Shown here piece by piece: positions 24,916 through 39,688 of a stretch of DNA of 64,000 nucleotides; the first letter of the stretch is position 1, and every line of letters starts with the position of its first letter. The translations under genes and the position numbers were made by a program. The notes under the pieces were generated by a model. That model was given only the letters and a program-made list of their open reading frames with translations. It ran no database searches and had not been told where the DNA came from. Location of the stretch: positions 9,804,501 to 9,868,500 of the forward strand of contig CM067534.1 of assembly GCA_034509925.1 (NCBI GenBank). Reading direction: 5' to 3'. This stretch comes from Hirudinaria manillensis. Lineage: Eukaryota; Annelida; Clitellata; Hirudinida; Hirudinidae.

Positions 24916-25961
24916 TCAGTTCTTTATCAGCTTGATGTCCATCAAAGTACTTTCCTTTCCAGTCATCAATTCAGATTTCATATTGATCAGAAGACTTTCC
25001 CAGCTCCAAATCTCATCTTTCTGTAGCACAAGCAAAAATAAACTAAAAATTTAAAAATATTTTATTGATAAACATACTTCTTTCACATTATCCTCAGGCA
25101 GAAGTCTCAATAATAAAAGTTTCAGGTCGATATTGGCACCCTGTTGGGGCATTAAATGTGGGATCTCAGTTAACAATTTTACAGTAAAGAATTTGTAATT
25201 GAGGACTAGTCTGATGATCTTGTGTTAGGTAAATTGGTATTGCATTTCATTCAAATAGGGCCTACCATAGCAGCAAAGGGGACATGTTCCCTCAAGACAA
25301 CTTCCAATTCTTTGTAGGTTGCCACTCTATTTACTGAAATTCTGGTGAATTTGTCTAGCTCTATCACACAAAACTTTGCAATTTCTAAAATTTGTATTTG
25401 CTTACTGGGGTGCCATTGCTATGCTGTCATCTTGTCTTCCATGATCATCCAGCTGTGGTATGTAAGGAATGTCTGTCAATAAAGGGAATTCTAATTTACA
25501 TGTTGATATTCTGAGATAGCTTTTTAAAAAAACTTTATAAAGGTAGCTCTTGCTGACCATCATCAAAGTCTCTGTTTTTCTCCTCTGTTCCAGTAGTTGA
25601 CTTCAGTCTTTCACTGAAAGACATTGTCATTTTGCACAGTCATAAAAAATAAATTCAAAGCACGACTCACTCATCTTGACTAGATGCTTCTTTCCTGTAA
25701 AATTTCATTTAGATATCAATTAGCTTTTTATTTTTAATGATTTCTTACCATCCACCTTTCTTAAACTTGCCGGGTCTACCTGAAGCGTTCTATGTTAAAA
25801 TTGGATGGTTAATGCGTTTGTTAAATAAATATTTAAAAAAAATAGTACATATAATTAATATTTTCCACCAAAGTTACCTTGGTATCGAGGTTAGTCATTT
25901 GATCAGAATCGATATCAATATTTTCCTCAACATCATTTTCATCTGAATCATATTTAGGCAT
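24916..25961 (-). CDS. IFT43: Intraflagellar transport protein 43 (IFT-A component)
   Basis: Eight short exons in one frame (25878-25961, 25749-25789, 25671-25694, 25558-25613, 25406-25472, 25266-25341, 25078-25140, 24916-25020) give 171 residues; human IFT43 is 208. The acidic N-terminus MPKYDSDEND is followed by GRPGKFKKGGW, the IFT43 glycine-tryptophan motif. Then come DIPYIPQLDD (human IPVIPDLEE), APQISVNRVATYKEL (human PPSIQIKRVMTYRDL), IDLKLLLLRLLPED and DEIWSWESLLINMKSELM (human WDWDHLFTEVSSE). IFT-A carries out retrograde transport in cilia, so the animal builds cilia. Exon sizes go down to 24 nt. The name is well supported by motif order. Confidence 0.9.
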
Positions 25962-26537
25962 TTTAATTAATGTTTCAAAGTACTTATTCTAACCTCCAAA
26001 TGGCAATATCGATATTCTGAGGCCTTATTTACCGCGAAGTAACCATGATTACCGGAGTCGCTATCTTTGCGACTGTTCATAAAAGTGGATTTTAACCTTA
26101 AAACAATTTAAGTTTAAAATTTTTGTTACATGTTATTCTTAATATGTAATCATCAAGTATAACACTAATAACATAAAAATATATAAGTAATCGGTAGGTA
26201 GAATCTAAATTCAATATAGCTCAGAACTCATTAGGGAGGTGCTATTATTGTCAAGGCAAACCCATTGGGCAGATACATCTTGACTTGAAACTCTGCTAGT
26301 ATATAGTGACAAGCATTCGGTTTTGAGAAGCATAACCATGTGACTAAAATTTGCTCTCACCTTTTCAATTTTAAAATATTTTTCCGAAACTCTATTTGTC
26401 AAAATGAATGTTTGTGATATTGGCGTTTCCTTTAAAATCTGATATTTTTAATATAAAATATGTAGCAACGGCTTATAAAACATTTATATAGGTTAGATAC
26501 AAATTACGAGAAATGTAGTCGCTAGCTAAGTTCGTGT

Positions 26538-27119
26538 TTAGAGATTCTCAAGGCTGGGACAAAAATCGGTGTACAAGAAGATTCCAATAAGATTTGCGAC
26601 CAAGAGGATGAGTGTTATGTAAGCTCTATTCCGTCTGGCTTTCAGGATATCTGGAATAGGTACCAGATTGCCTTCCAGCCTCTCATCGTTACATTCGGTC
26701 TTTGAATTCACAATTGATTCGGAACCTCTCGCAACGGAGTCGTCGATGTTGGAACCTCGCTTACGAAGCGATGTCGTCGAAGGTGATGCGCCGGTGGCAC
26801 ACGAAGTTTTGGACGCATGTGGACCATCTTCGAATGATTCTAGCAGCTCAGCATCGTCATCAATGAAGTCCACCGTATGGCCCGGTGACTTACTGTTGTT
26901 GTTGAACTGAGAATCACATTTCGTATTGTGATGGTAGGGAGATCTCACAATTTCATGACATTTTCGGAAACCCGAGTGATGAAATTCAGACTTGTTTCGA
27001 AATCTGACACCCTTTCCGAACGCGCTCGTTTTTCTGCAGCGTGAACTGTCACCCCGAACACGATTCATCGAAGGTTTGCTTTTGTCGATTTTCGTTGCAA
27101 TTTTAAAAACGCGCTTCAT
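26538..27119 (-). CDS. Unknown 193-residue protein with a C-terminal transmembrane segment
   Basis: A single open frame starts MKRVFKIATK. The first two thirds are basic then Ser/Asp rich (FRNKSEFHHSGFRK, DFIDDDAELLESF) and look disordered. The end is RRNRAYITLILLVANLIGI, then FLYTDFCPSLENL and stop: a single hydrophobic span flanked by arginines, about 10 residues from the C-terminus. This is the layout of a tail-anchored protein of the ER or outer mitochondrial membrane, with the N-terminal part cytosolic. I recognise no family. It lies head-to-tail upstream of IFT43, about 580 bp away. Additional upstream exons are possible. Confidence 0.55.
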   Translation of the reverse strand: MKRVFKIATKIDKSKPSMNRVRGDSSRCRKTSAFGKGVRFRNKSEFHHSGFRKCHEIVRSPYHHNTKCDSQFNNNSKSPGHTVDFIDDDAELLESFEDGPHASKTSCATGASPSTTSLRKRGSNIDDSVARGSESIVNSKTECNDERLEGNLVPIPDILKARRNRAYITLILLVANLIGIFLYTDFCPSLENL

Positions 27120-28077
27120 ATGAATTTTTAAAAGTATGAAATGCTAGTTAACAAAATAATGATATATTTTCGAAAGTATTGCTAAGTTCCTAGCTTTCTT
27201 ATGACAAATGACGTTATTTTTAATCATGGAAACAGTGAATGGGTGAACTCCAGATATATTTAGACAGTTATGATCATTTTAATTTACTTTAGGCTAATAT
27301 TCTTCTAACGATTTTTTTGATGTGCAACCATATTATCCATCTTCCTAACACTTGCAAGCAAAAAAACTCTGCTTACGTTGCACACAAAATCTTCGCCATT
27401 AGCTCCTTGACCTTCCTGAGTGTAATTAAACCCTGTCAAGCGCCGACGTTTTCAATAACATTTTGCAAAACAGCTTGATTTTCGTTTTATCAGAAATTTG
27501 GTTTGGACCTGTCAGCTTTTTTGCAAAGCAGTTACATGAAGTGTAACCAAAGAACCGTACAATCGGAGTGCAACAAACTCAGGATAAAGAGTCAACAGCC
27601 AAAAATCACCCTAATAGACATTTGATTGAGAGCATTTGATAAATATGCACATTTCAAAGACAATTACATGCATAAATCATGCTCGAAACTTGATGTTTGA
27701 GCATTCTCAATTTAATAAATTAAATGTTTACATTTCCAAATGTTAAATGATGACAGCTTCGTCACATTGAAAGCTTACTAAATACAAATACTAAATACTG
27801 TAGGCCCGTAAATAAATAACATAAACGAGAGCTGCTCGGGAGCACGGCATTTCAAAATTTCACCTTTCATAAGAATCGGTTCATAAACTTCAACATCATC
27901 TCTAGGGACGAGAAGACGAGTCTTTTCCATTTCTCGTGATCTAAAGTATTTAAAATGTAACACAAAACATCAAGGGGACAAATAAAAATTTCCTAAGGTG
28001 ATTACACAGACAAACAAGGTGAAGGGGGACTTTTGATTTTAAGTCAGAGCTGGAGTTTATGATCAAAACAAGGACAT

Positions 28078-31788
<3,711 letters not shown>

Positions 31789-32662
31789 AGCAGTGCTACT
31801 GATTTGCTACCAAAAAATAGTAGAATATATTCTTATCCGCCAACATAAGCTTTTTTTTTAATCTATAGTATTAATCTATTTACCGATTTATCTTCCGCTC
31901 TAGTTATCATTTAAGAGAATGTCAATCCTGTGTAGTAGTATAGCTTTAATATATAGACTGGGAATAATATTGTGTTTTTAGAGTCCGGCTAGCAAAAATA
32001 TGCACAACTAGCACCACAAATGTCCTAACGACGAATTAATCGAAACCTCACTTCAACATCAAACAAAAAAATACAAATTCCGCCCACGAGCAAATAAAAG
32101 TGCCATAAAATGAAATGCGTCATATTTTTTATTTTATGCTTTAAATTAGTTCTACATGATGTGAAAATTTTTAGCTTTTTAGTCTCATTAGTTGAGAATT
32201 TTTACAGCGCCATATGGTCGATAGGTGGTTCTCAACTGTTTCGTAGTATTCAGGAATTATCGTTTCCGCGTTTCGATTGCACTTTGTCGATTACGACATA
32301 GGGGGCATTGGCGCTTCTGTGCAGACTTTAAATTTGATTGAAGACATTTAGACCAGGATTAAAAAGAATGCTCCTTGCAGTTGTCGAAAATTCGCTCATT
32401 GGGCTGATTACTCAACTGCGTGGAAAAAATTAAGGGACGGTAAACGACTGTTCGTTTGTAGATATCTAGGGTTTGCAAACGTTTAACGACCTGAGTATCG
32501 ACGATTTAATAATTATTCTTAGTTAGACGTTCGTAGAATCTATCTAATGTATAACAAATAATGTGCAATTGATTGCTTCCCACTAAAATTGAATTAGAAA
32601 GAGTTTTTCTATTTTAAAGTGTAGTGCATTATTGTTTCTTTGAGTTTATTGGCAATATTGGA
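31789..32662. promoter_or_regulatory. Divergent promoter region, PPP2R5 / ZNF541-like
   Basis: The two initiator codons are 874 bp apart on opposite strands. Short ORFs here have no recognisable content. The region probably contains both 5' UTRs and promoters, with possible non-coding first exons. Confidence 0.5.
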
Positions 32663-35600
32663 ATGGATACATTTTTGGTGGACTTGCCTCAGAAATTAGA
32701 TGACGGTGCTGATTTGCAGCCAAATGACATGCAACAATATTCAACATCTGAACTGTCACATTCAACATTGACTGTGTTCACTTCGAATTCTTCAGGAATT
32801 CACATTGCAAAACCTTTTGAGGGCTGTCAGGGTATACAAACTGGAAAAACAATGAGCTCAAATGAGCCAAAATCTCTCTTGCCAGGGACTCTTTCAGGTA
32901 ACCTTGAATTTTCTAATTAGCTGTAATCTGGATGAGTTGTATATGGATGACTTCAGAAGTCATTGGCATGGAAAAAGCAAAAGAAATTCGTAGAAAGGGC
33001 AGGCCTCCAAAATCTGAGAAGCAGACCATTGATGGATTTTGTTGCAGTGTTTGTAGCAAGGTTTTCAGCAATTCAAGTTCATTAGTGAAGCATAATGTTA
33101 CTCACAGTGAAGAAAGAAGGTTTGTCTGTTCTGAATGCCCAAAGACTTTCAAAAGAAATGATCATCTGTTAGTCTTGAAGAAGGATTTTTTACTTTTGAT
33201 GTTTTTGGACTGAGATGTTAATTCATTGTAGAATGGGACACATGTCAACTCATTCTGATGTGAAACCATTCAGGTGTGACAGATGTGACAAAAGCTACTG
33301 TGATTCTCGTTCTCTGAAGAGACATGTGGATCAATGTCATTCTCATAAATGGAATGAAATTCAGATGAGGGATGCAGACATACTGTTTCGAGATAAATCA
33401 AATGAAGATATTCCTGATGCCAGTGACTATAACATGAACATGAGCACAAATTTATGTGAAGAACTGGCTGGTGAATCTTTGAAGGTTAATAACAGGTTGG
33501 TGAAGAAATTTCATGTGCATCTTCTTTATTATTCCATCACTTTTAAATTGAATTATGTGATCTTTTTTCTGGTGATATTCAGTGCTCCCCAATTAAATCT
33601 GTGTAGGATATGTGGTCGAACATTTAAAACCATGCAAGCACTGAATGGGCATATGAGACATCATGTTGTAAATGTTTCAAAGAAGGTTTGGGCATTTTCT
33701 TATCCTCAATTGTTTGTCTTTGATCCAAAATTACATTTATGCTATGAAAATGCTTAGGTGGAGTTGAGGATTAATAACTAAATTGATGTTGAACTTTATG
33801 ATTAATATTATATGTGTCTATCAATATTGATTAAACATGGAATTTTAATAAAAACACATTTTTGCAAATATGTTTTCCTAGGTTGATTTAATTTTTTTAA
33901 AATCCAAATTAAGTCTTTTTTTATACTAAAAGGATTCACAAACACTTCCAAATATTGTGGACAACCAAGTTGTGAGGACCACAAATAATAGCTCTGACAT
34001 AATAATAAACACCGACATAACTTTAAAGCCGTGTTCCCAAAACAATTTGGCCGAGTTGCTCCAGGCTAACAAGACTGAATTAGCTTCAGTAAGACCTCCT
34101 GTATTTGAAGGGACCACTTCAGTCCTACATGGTGGAAATGTAATTGACCAAATCACAATTTCAACCATTTCAATAACTACTAATAGCGATTCCATCACTA
34201 AATCTCAATCATGTTTAATGTCCTCATTTCTTCCTTCTGTGGAATCATCTCGGCCACTTATCACGACGCCGTCCTGGAATTCTCAATTGCCTTTAGAGAA
34301 TTTTAGAGGAATGGATTGCAGTGTCTTATTGCTTGAAAATTCCCCTCAATCTTTTGTTAAATCACAACTTCAACAGCAATCGTATTCCATGCAACTGCAG
34401 CATCTTGCACAGCAAGTGCAACCAAGTTCAATTGTTCAGCTTCAGGGCTATTGCCATCAATTTACAAAAGTCCCACATCTCCAAAAAGCAGTTCATATGA
34501 CAATTATTCCTGGAAATCACTCCTCAAATGAAAGTATTTTTACTTTGGCTTCTGATGGAGCCCCCAGATCTCCCCAAACACACAGTTTGTTGCACACCCT
34601 CCTGCTGCAAAAAGGCGACAAAAAGAATGATATTTCTCAGCTGCAAAAGTCTAGGCAAGAAGATGACTTGCCTTCAGATTTATGTAGAAGTGGTGCTTCA
34701 TTCAATAATATCCTGGCAGAAACTGGAGGAGGTGAATTGCATCAGGAGCTACTTGAAAATTATTCTGGAGATGTAAATTTTGAAGGGTTTGGTCTGGAAG
34801 GAATTGAGAAATTGCTGGATCCCACATCAAAGGATGAACGTACAACTGAAGAGGACATCGGATTGGAAAGTTCCATTCCAGAAGATCTCCGAAATATCCC
34901 AACTCACGCGTTGCAGATGTTTTCCTTGTCATCAACAAGCAAAGCAGGTAGTATCCCTGCCCTTCTGGATCATTTCAAAAATGAAGCTGGCAATGACCTA
35001 AGGCCAGATTACCTCTTGAATCAGACTTTTGCTGGTGTTTCAGAATGCAACAGCAACGAGACCATCATCGGAGAAGATATGATCGATGTAATTGTAGATC
35101 AGGAACCAGCACATGGAGGCCAGATAATTCAGAGCAGATTAAAAAACGCATGGACCAGTGCAGCTACATTAGGTTCAAATGAGGTTATGAAGCCATTTTT
35201 AGTCATTTCCAAGAATGACTCAGAACCTAATGAGTTGCTAAAGAGCAAGAATTTTGAAGATAATTTAACTGCTCATGATGATGATGAAGGAAAATTTGAT
35301 GAAAACAATATCTTGGAATCGACTCTTTCACCTGATCAGATCAAAAACTTTCCCATATTGCCCAAGTTAGAGAAGTTTAGAAATCCTGGTTTGTTGAAAA
35401 TGAAGAGAAGACATTGGCCTGGGCCACTGATAATTCCTTCTAATGTCTCAGTAAGCAACCAGTATACTAGCCATAAAGAGAACAGCAGTTCGGGTAGCTC
35501 TAGCTTTGCATTCCAAAGCCGCTTGAGGTCGCCAAGGGCCATCCCCGGATCGGGCTCTTTCGATTCCTCTGTTCCTCCACCCTTCAACTTGCCTTTTGTT

Positions 35601-38600
35601 CCCTACACCCCTCTGCCAATGTTAAGTCCCATGAGGAATAGTTCGGGCCTTTTTTGTCTCATACAGGCTGCTATTGCCACTCAGACACCACCTGCAAACA
35701 AAACTAAAAAGAGTGGGTTACTTTCTATCTCTACTTTTAATTCAAATTTGGAGATGATCATTAAAAAATATTGCTTAAAATCGGGAAAATTAAACTCTGT
35801 ACAGTTGGTGGTCCTATCTCTCCAGAATTATTTGAGGGATTTGTTGAAGAAATTGTTGCAGAGGAACAATTGGGTGATCCCCCAGCCACTGATATCAAGC
35901 CGTGAGTTTTAAGAATGTTGCTCTCTTTCACTGATAAGTTTTGATATTTGGTAACTTATCATTTTTCCAGGCACATTAACGAGGGACCCGAATTCCAGGC
36001 CGACATCCCTGATTTGGATTGTGAGTCGCGAAATTAATAATTATGTAATATCCGTCAAACAATCTCAAGTTCTGATAGTTAAGGCTAGCTAGTTATGGAA
36101 TAGTATCTTCTAAAAATGGTACTTGGAATCGTTTACTAATATTTGTTTATGGATAGCAAACCGCACCAGCGTGCACGGACTAGAAGATCATGCTGAAATG
36201 GTGTGGAATCCCATCGTTACGCAGAACATTCCTGAGAGTGAAGGCATGTACCTCATTTATTAATAATTTACTCTTAATTAATTATATTTAAAGGTGACTA
36301 AGATATTTGTAAGTTTCATTATTAGACAATTTACTTGCATAAGTATCTTAAAAATCCAGAAAATATTTAAAACAGTTGTTCACATCATAAAATTGTTATC
36401 AGTTTAACTATTATGCTCTTCTATGGAAATAATTTGTGGTTCATTTAACATTAATTCGATTTTCTGTTTTGGTACGTAGAATAAAAATTGTTTCCTGGGA
36501 ATTAATTCAATTTATTTATTATATCACATATTTAAACATTCTGCTTAAAGTGAAATCTTTCTTGGAATTTGCATCTTCTGCTGCTGTGCCTTCTAATGGG
36601 TGTAATAAGGAACTGGCACACCACATTCTCTACATGTACAATGGAGATATAAAGGTTGAACTTTTCTTGATTTTATAAAATGTAAAGTAATTGGAAAAAT
36701 AAACATGCATAATTCCATTCAGCACTTGTATATAAAAAGTTTCTTAAAAACCTCTTCGAAGATTACATGAGCGTTGTTGGAAGCCATCTTCTTAACTGAT
36801 ATCTCTATTTAGTGTAGAGTGCAATCAGTAATTTGTAACTCTTTTCATAATGGCATTTTTTGTGATGAGATTATATATCGAACGGTGCTTTATAACATTA
36901 CTTTCTGACAAATTAAGTTAGACATTCTCATTCCTAAATACCTTATTTTCAGAAAGCCTGTCTTGCCATCATGCAAACCCATCCTCTTCTCCCTCCTAAT
37001 CATTTTATAGACACATTTAAATATTCAGGTTATCTGTGATGAATATTCAAAATCTGTTTTAGACTTGCTATTATTTAATGGTTTAAAATGTTTTTGATGT
37101 ATATCAAGAATATTAATTGTCCACATTATTGTTTAATTATTCGTGTCATGCACAGAAACCTCCGTCTGGAATTCGGTAGAAATTGAGAGATTCACCAACA
37201 GCATCATACAAAACAGCAAAGATTTTTACTCGATTTCCAAAGAGGCTAGATTGTACATGGATTTCCCTTTAATCACTGGATTTTATCCTAATTAGCTTGC
37301 GCAAGTGAATTATAGGGATAAGACTGAAGCAAAAAGCATTACTGATTGCATTAAATGCAATTGCTATTCATTATTTAAAACTATAGTCAATATTGCACAT
37401 CTTATTAATACATCTCTACATCTCGGGTATGGTCGCGTACGTTTACCAAAATCGATTACTGTTGTCATCAAGTATATTTTAAAGGTACGTCGCCCAAATT
37501 ATTGAATATAAGGCGGTGGTGAAAAAAAATCAATTTTCCAAATTGCTCAAATTCAGGTTAGATCAAAATCCTGCAAGGAATGCGTGGAATTCTACTACCT
37601 GTGGAAGAAGATATGTGGACATGAAAGCGGGAAATTGAAGTCTCTTCGTCGAAAAAACGACGTCATTTACAACAATTTGAGATCGAAAACGTTACCCTTT
37701 GACGACCCTCCTAACGACGACGAGGTATGCCGTCAGTTATGCTTAACGACGTTCTAGTGCAAAATTGGCAGGCAAATCGGCTCGCATTCCTTGCAGGTAT
37801 ACTGCAGGGGTCCTCCCGAGACGTGTCGGGGACGGGCCTCGCTCGAGTAACAAAAGAATAAATTTCTCGAGATGACCATCAGGATCTATTTCTCAATCAT
37901 CTAACATAAATGTATACATTTGATCTCCACACATGTACGACACCTTATTTTTGCAACAGATGTTGTTTCAACTTTCTGAACGCATCTCGACTCTCTCGGA
38001 GAAACCTCGTCCCTCGATAGCCACCGAGATTCAATCTTTTCCATTTCCACACATCCCGAGTCCCGAAAATTCGACTCTACCGGGTCTTCCCTCGAAGGCT
38101 GCTATAGGAGCAACCAAACGCCAGAGCAAACATTCTCGAGCGAGTGGAAAATCAACAAAACACAGGAACAGGTTGCCTCAGGCTTCTCCAACACTTAATC
38201 CTGATTCAAACACGATATTCCCCTGTAAGATATGCAAGAAGTGAGTGTTGCAAGGAATTTTATTTTAGTATTTTAATCATTATTATGAGTGGCTGAATTT
38301 AATGTCAGACCGTAAAAGCCATTTCACAGTACCATCCATACATCTTATTACTGTTATTATAATTTGTATTAATAGTAGTGATTTTTGCAGCAAATGCATC
38401 AAGTTTGTTATACTTTATAGTCATTCTAAAATTTCAATTATAGGGTATTTTACAAGGTCAAGAGCAGGTCAGCCCACATGAAAACCCATAGAATGCAGGC
38501 TAATGTGAAGAAACCATCTAATCCTCCTCCCTTGGTCCATAACTATAATAGCTATCCTCCTTCTATGATATCTTCAAGGCATGAAAGTAATGATTTTTTA

Positions 38601-38648
38601 GCAACTGACAAGACATCTCTGCCTGCTAGAAGTTCAGGAGCCACCTGA
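32663..38648 (+). CDS. ZNF541: ZNF541/TRERF1/MIDEAS-like zinc-finger protein with ELM2 and SANT domains
   Basis: Fourteen exons in one frame (32663-32897, 32957-33167, 33232-33495, 33583-33685, 33933-35712, 35805-35901, 35971-36020, 36157-36237, 36551-36654, 36953-37028, 37156-37244, 37557-37724, 37960-38240, 38444-38648) give 1247 residues. Order: AT-hook-like RRKGRPPK (about 90-97), four C2H2 fingers (about 105-265), a long Ser/Gln-rich region, PYTPLPMLSPMRNSSGLF, ELM2 (about 895-1000; INEGPEFQADIP), SANT (about 1003-1060; WNSVEIERF to CVEFYYLWKKI) and a C-terminal C2H2 finger ([23 protein letters not shown]). This order is that of ZNF541, a scaffold for HDAC1/2 co-repressor complexes (MiDAC-like). 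Intron 11 needs a GC donor (AAAGAG|GCTAGA). The exon 8 donor is ambiguous: A|GTGAAG or G|GCATGT. The symbol denotes family. Confidence 0.88.
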
Positions 38649-39688
38649 GATATTGTTTTGTTAATTTCTGTTTAAAATGACTTTTCAATATTCCTGCAGT
38701 TAAGCAATGATAATGACTTTGGATGTTTTGTGCAAAAGAATGCCCGTGGATTTGGTGAAGTACATTCTGTTATCATTTTGTTTCATTATAGCTGCAGTAA
38801 TGTTGTTGTCTTTATCTGAATACCACTTTTCTCGAACTGAACCTCCTACTAAATGGTGCCTACCTCTAAATCAGGTCAGGGTTATGGTTAGGGTTTCTTT
38901 TTTAATCAGGTCCAATTCTAATGGTTTGGTTGCTCTTACCATTGGTGAAAAGTGACTTTACTTGAATTTAAGTGGCTTCCTTTGACATTTTTCAACATGT
39001 GAGCGATTAATTAAGATTAAGTTCAATTATGCTCTAAACTTTTGAAAAAAAATCTATGAACCTGCCTTGATTCTTAAAATGCGCATAATAAATGCTAGAA
39101 AATAAATACAACGGAAGCAAAAATATACTGCTAACGAAGGAATAGAGTTGAGCATCCAAAAGCACGATCGCTTCGTCGAACTAATACTTCGGGTCGGGAC
39201 TTCGTGCACGAATGCGAGTTAGCCACGGGTCGGAAGGATTGCATTCGTTCGACGACAAAAATACATTTTTTTAAACAGAAGATGGGTGATGTGATGAATA
39301 ATAAAGCTTGCTGCTTATAAACATTTCAAATGCATTGGCTTTATGTAGACATCAGAAATTTTAAAAAGGAAATGTTTGAATGACTTTAATGAAGAAGCCA
39401 AAAATGTGCAGTTTATATATAATGTGCAGGAATTGAGAGATTGAATCAGGGTGGAAATTCTTTGGCCGATGGTAGTATGTCATCAATTTTGTTATCTTTG
39501 CATAATCCTTGGATAAAGCTGGAAAATGCAGACATTTAAAGCAATTACCAGATGTTATTGCAATAGGAATAAATACGAATCCTTATCCTAACCCCGTACT
39601 CACGTCGTTTACCGATGCCCAGGGAGGGGTTAGGGTAAGCCGACCCGCTTATCGAAAGAAAACTAATCTGTCGTTACAAAGAAGCTAC
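38649..39688. other. Convergent 3' spacer between the ZNF541-like gene and ASPP
   Basis: No exon recognised. It includes degenerate telomere-like motifs at about 38879-38896 (GGGTTATGGTTAGGGTTT) and about 39587-39638 (CCTAACCCC, then GGGGTTAGGGTAA on the other strand sense). Both 3' UTRs are expected here. If the last ASPP exon uses the donor GGG|GTGAGT at about 39697, a further small ASPP exon could lie in this spacer. Confidence 0.45.

Noticed and set aside
25342..25385. Extension of IFT43 exon 6 to an upstream acceptor (residues IAKFCVIELDKF).
   Set aside because: That acceptor breaks the frame; the CACCAG acceptor at 25342 keeps frame and family spacing.
27778..27963. Minus-strand ORF with coding-like composition, a possible alternative last exon of PPP2R5.
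   Set aside because: No similarity to B56 tails and no decisive splice connection; mentioned only as a possibility.
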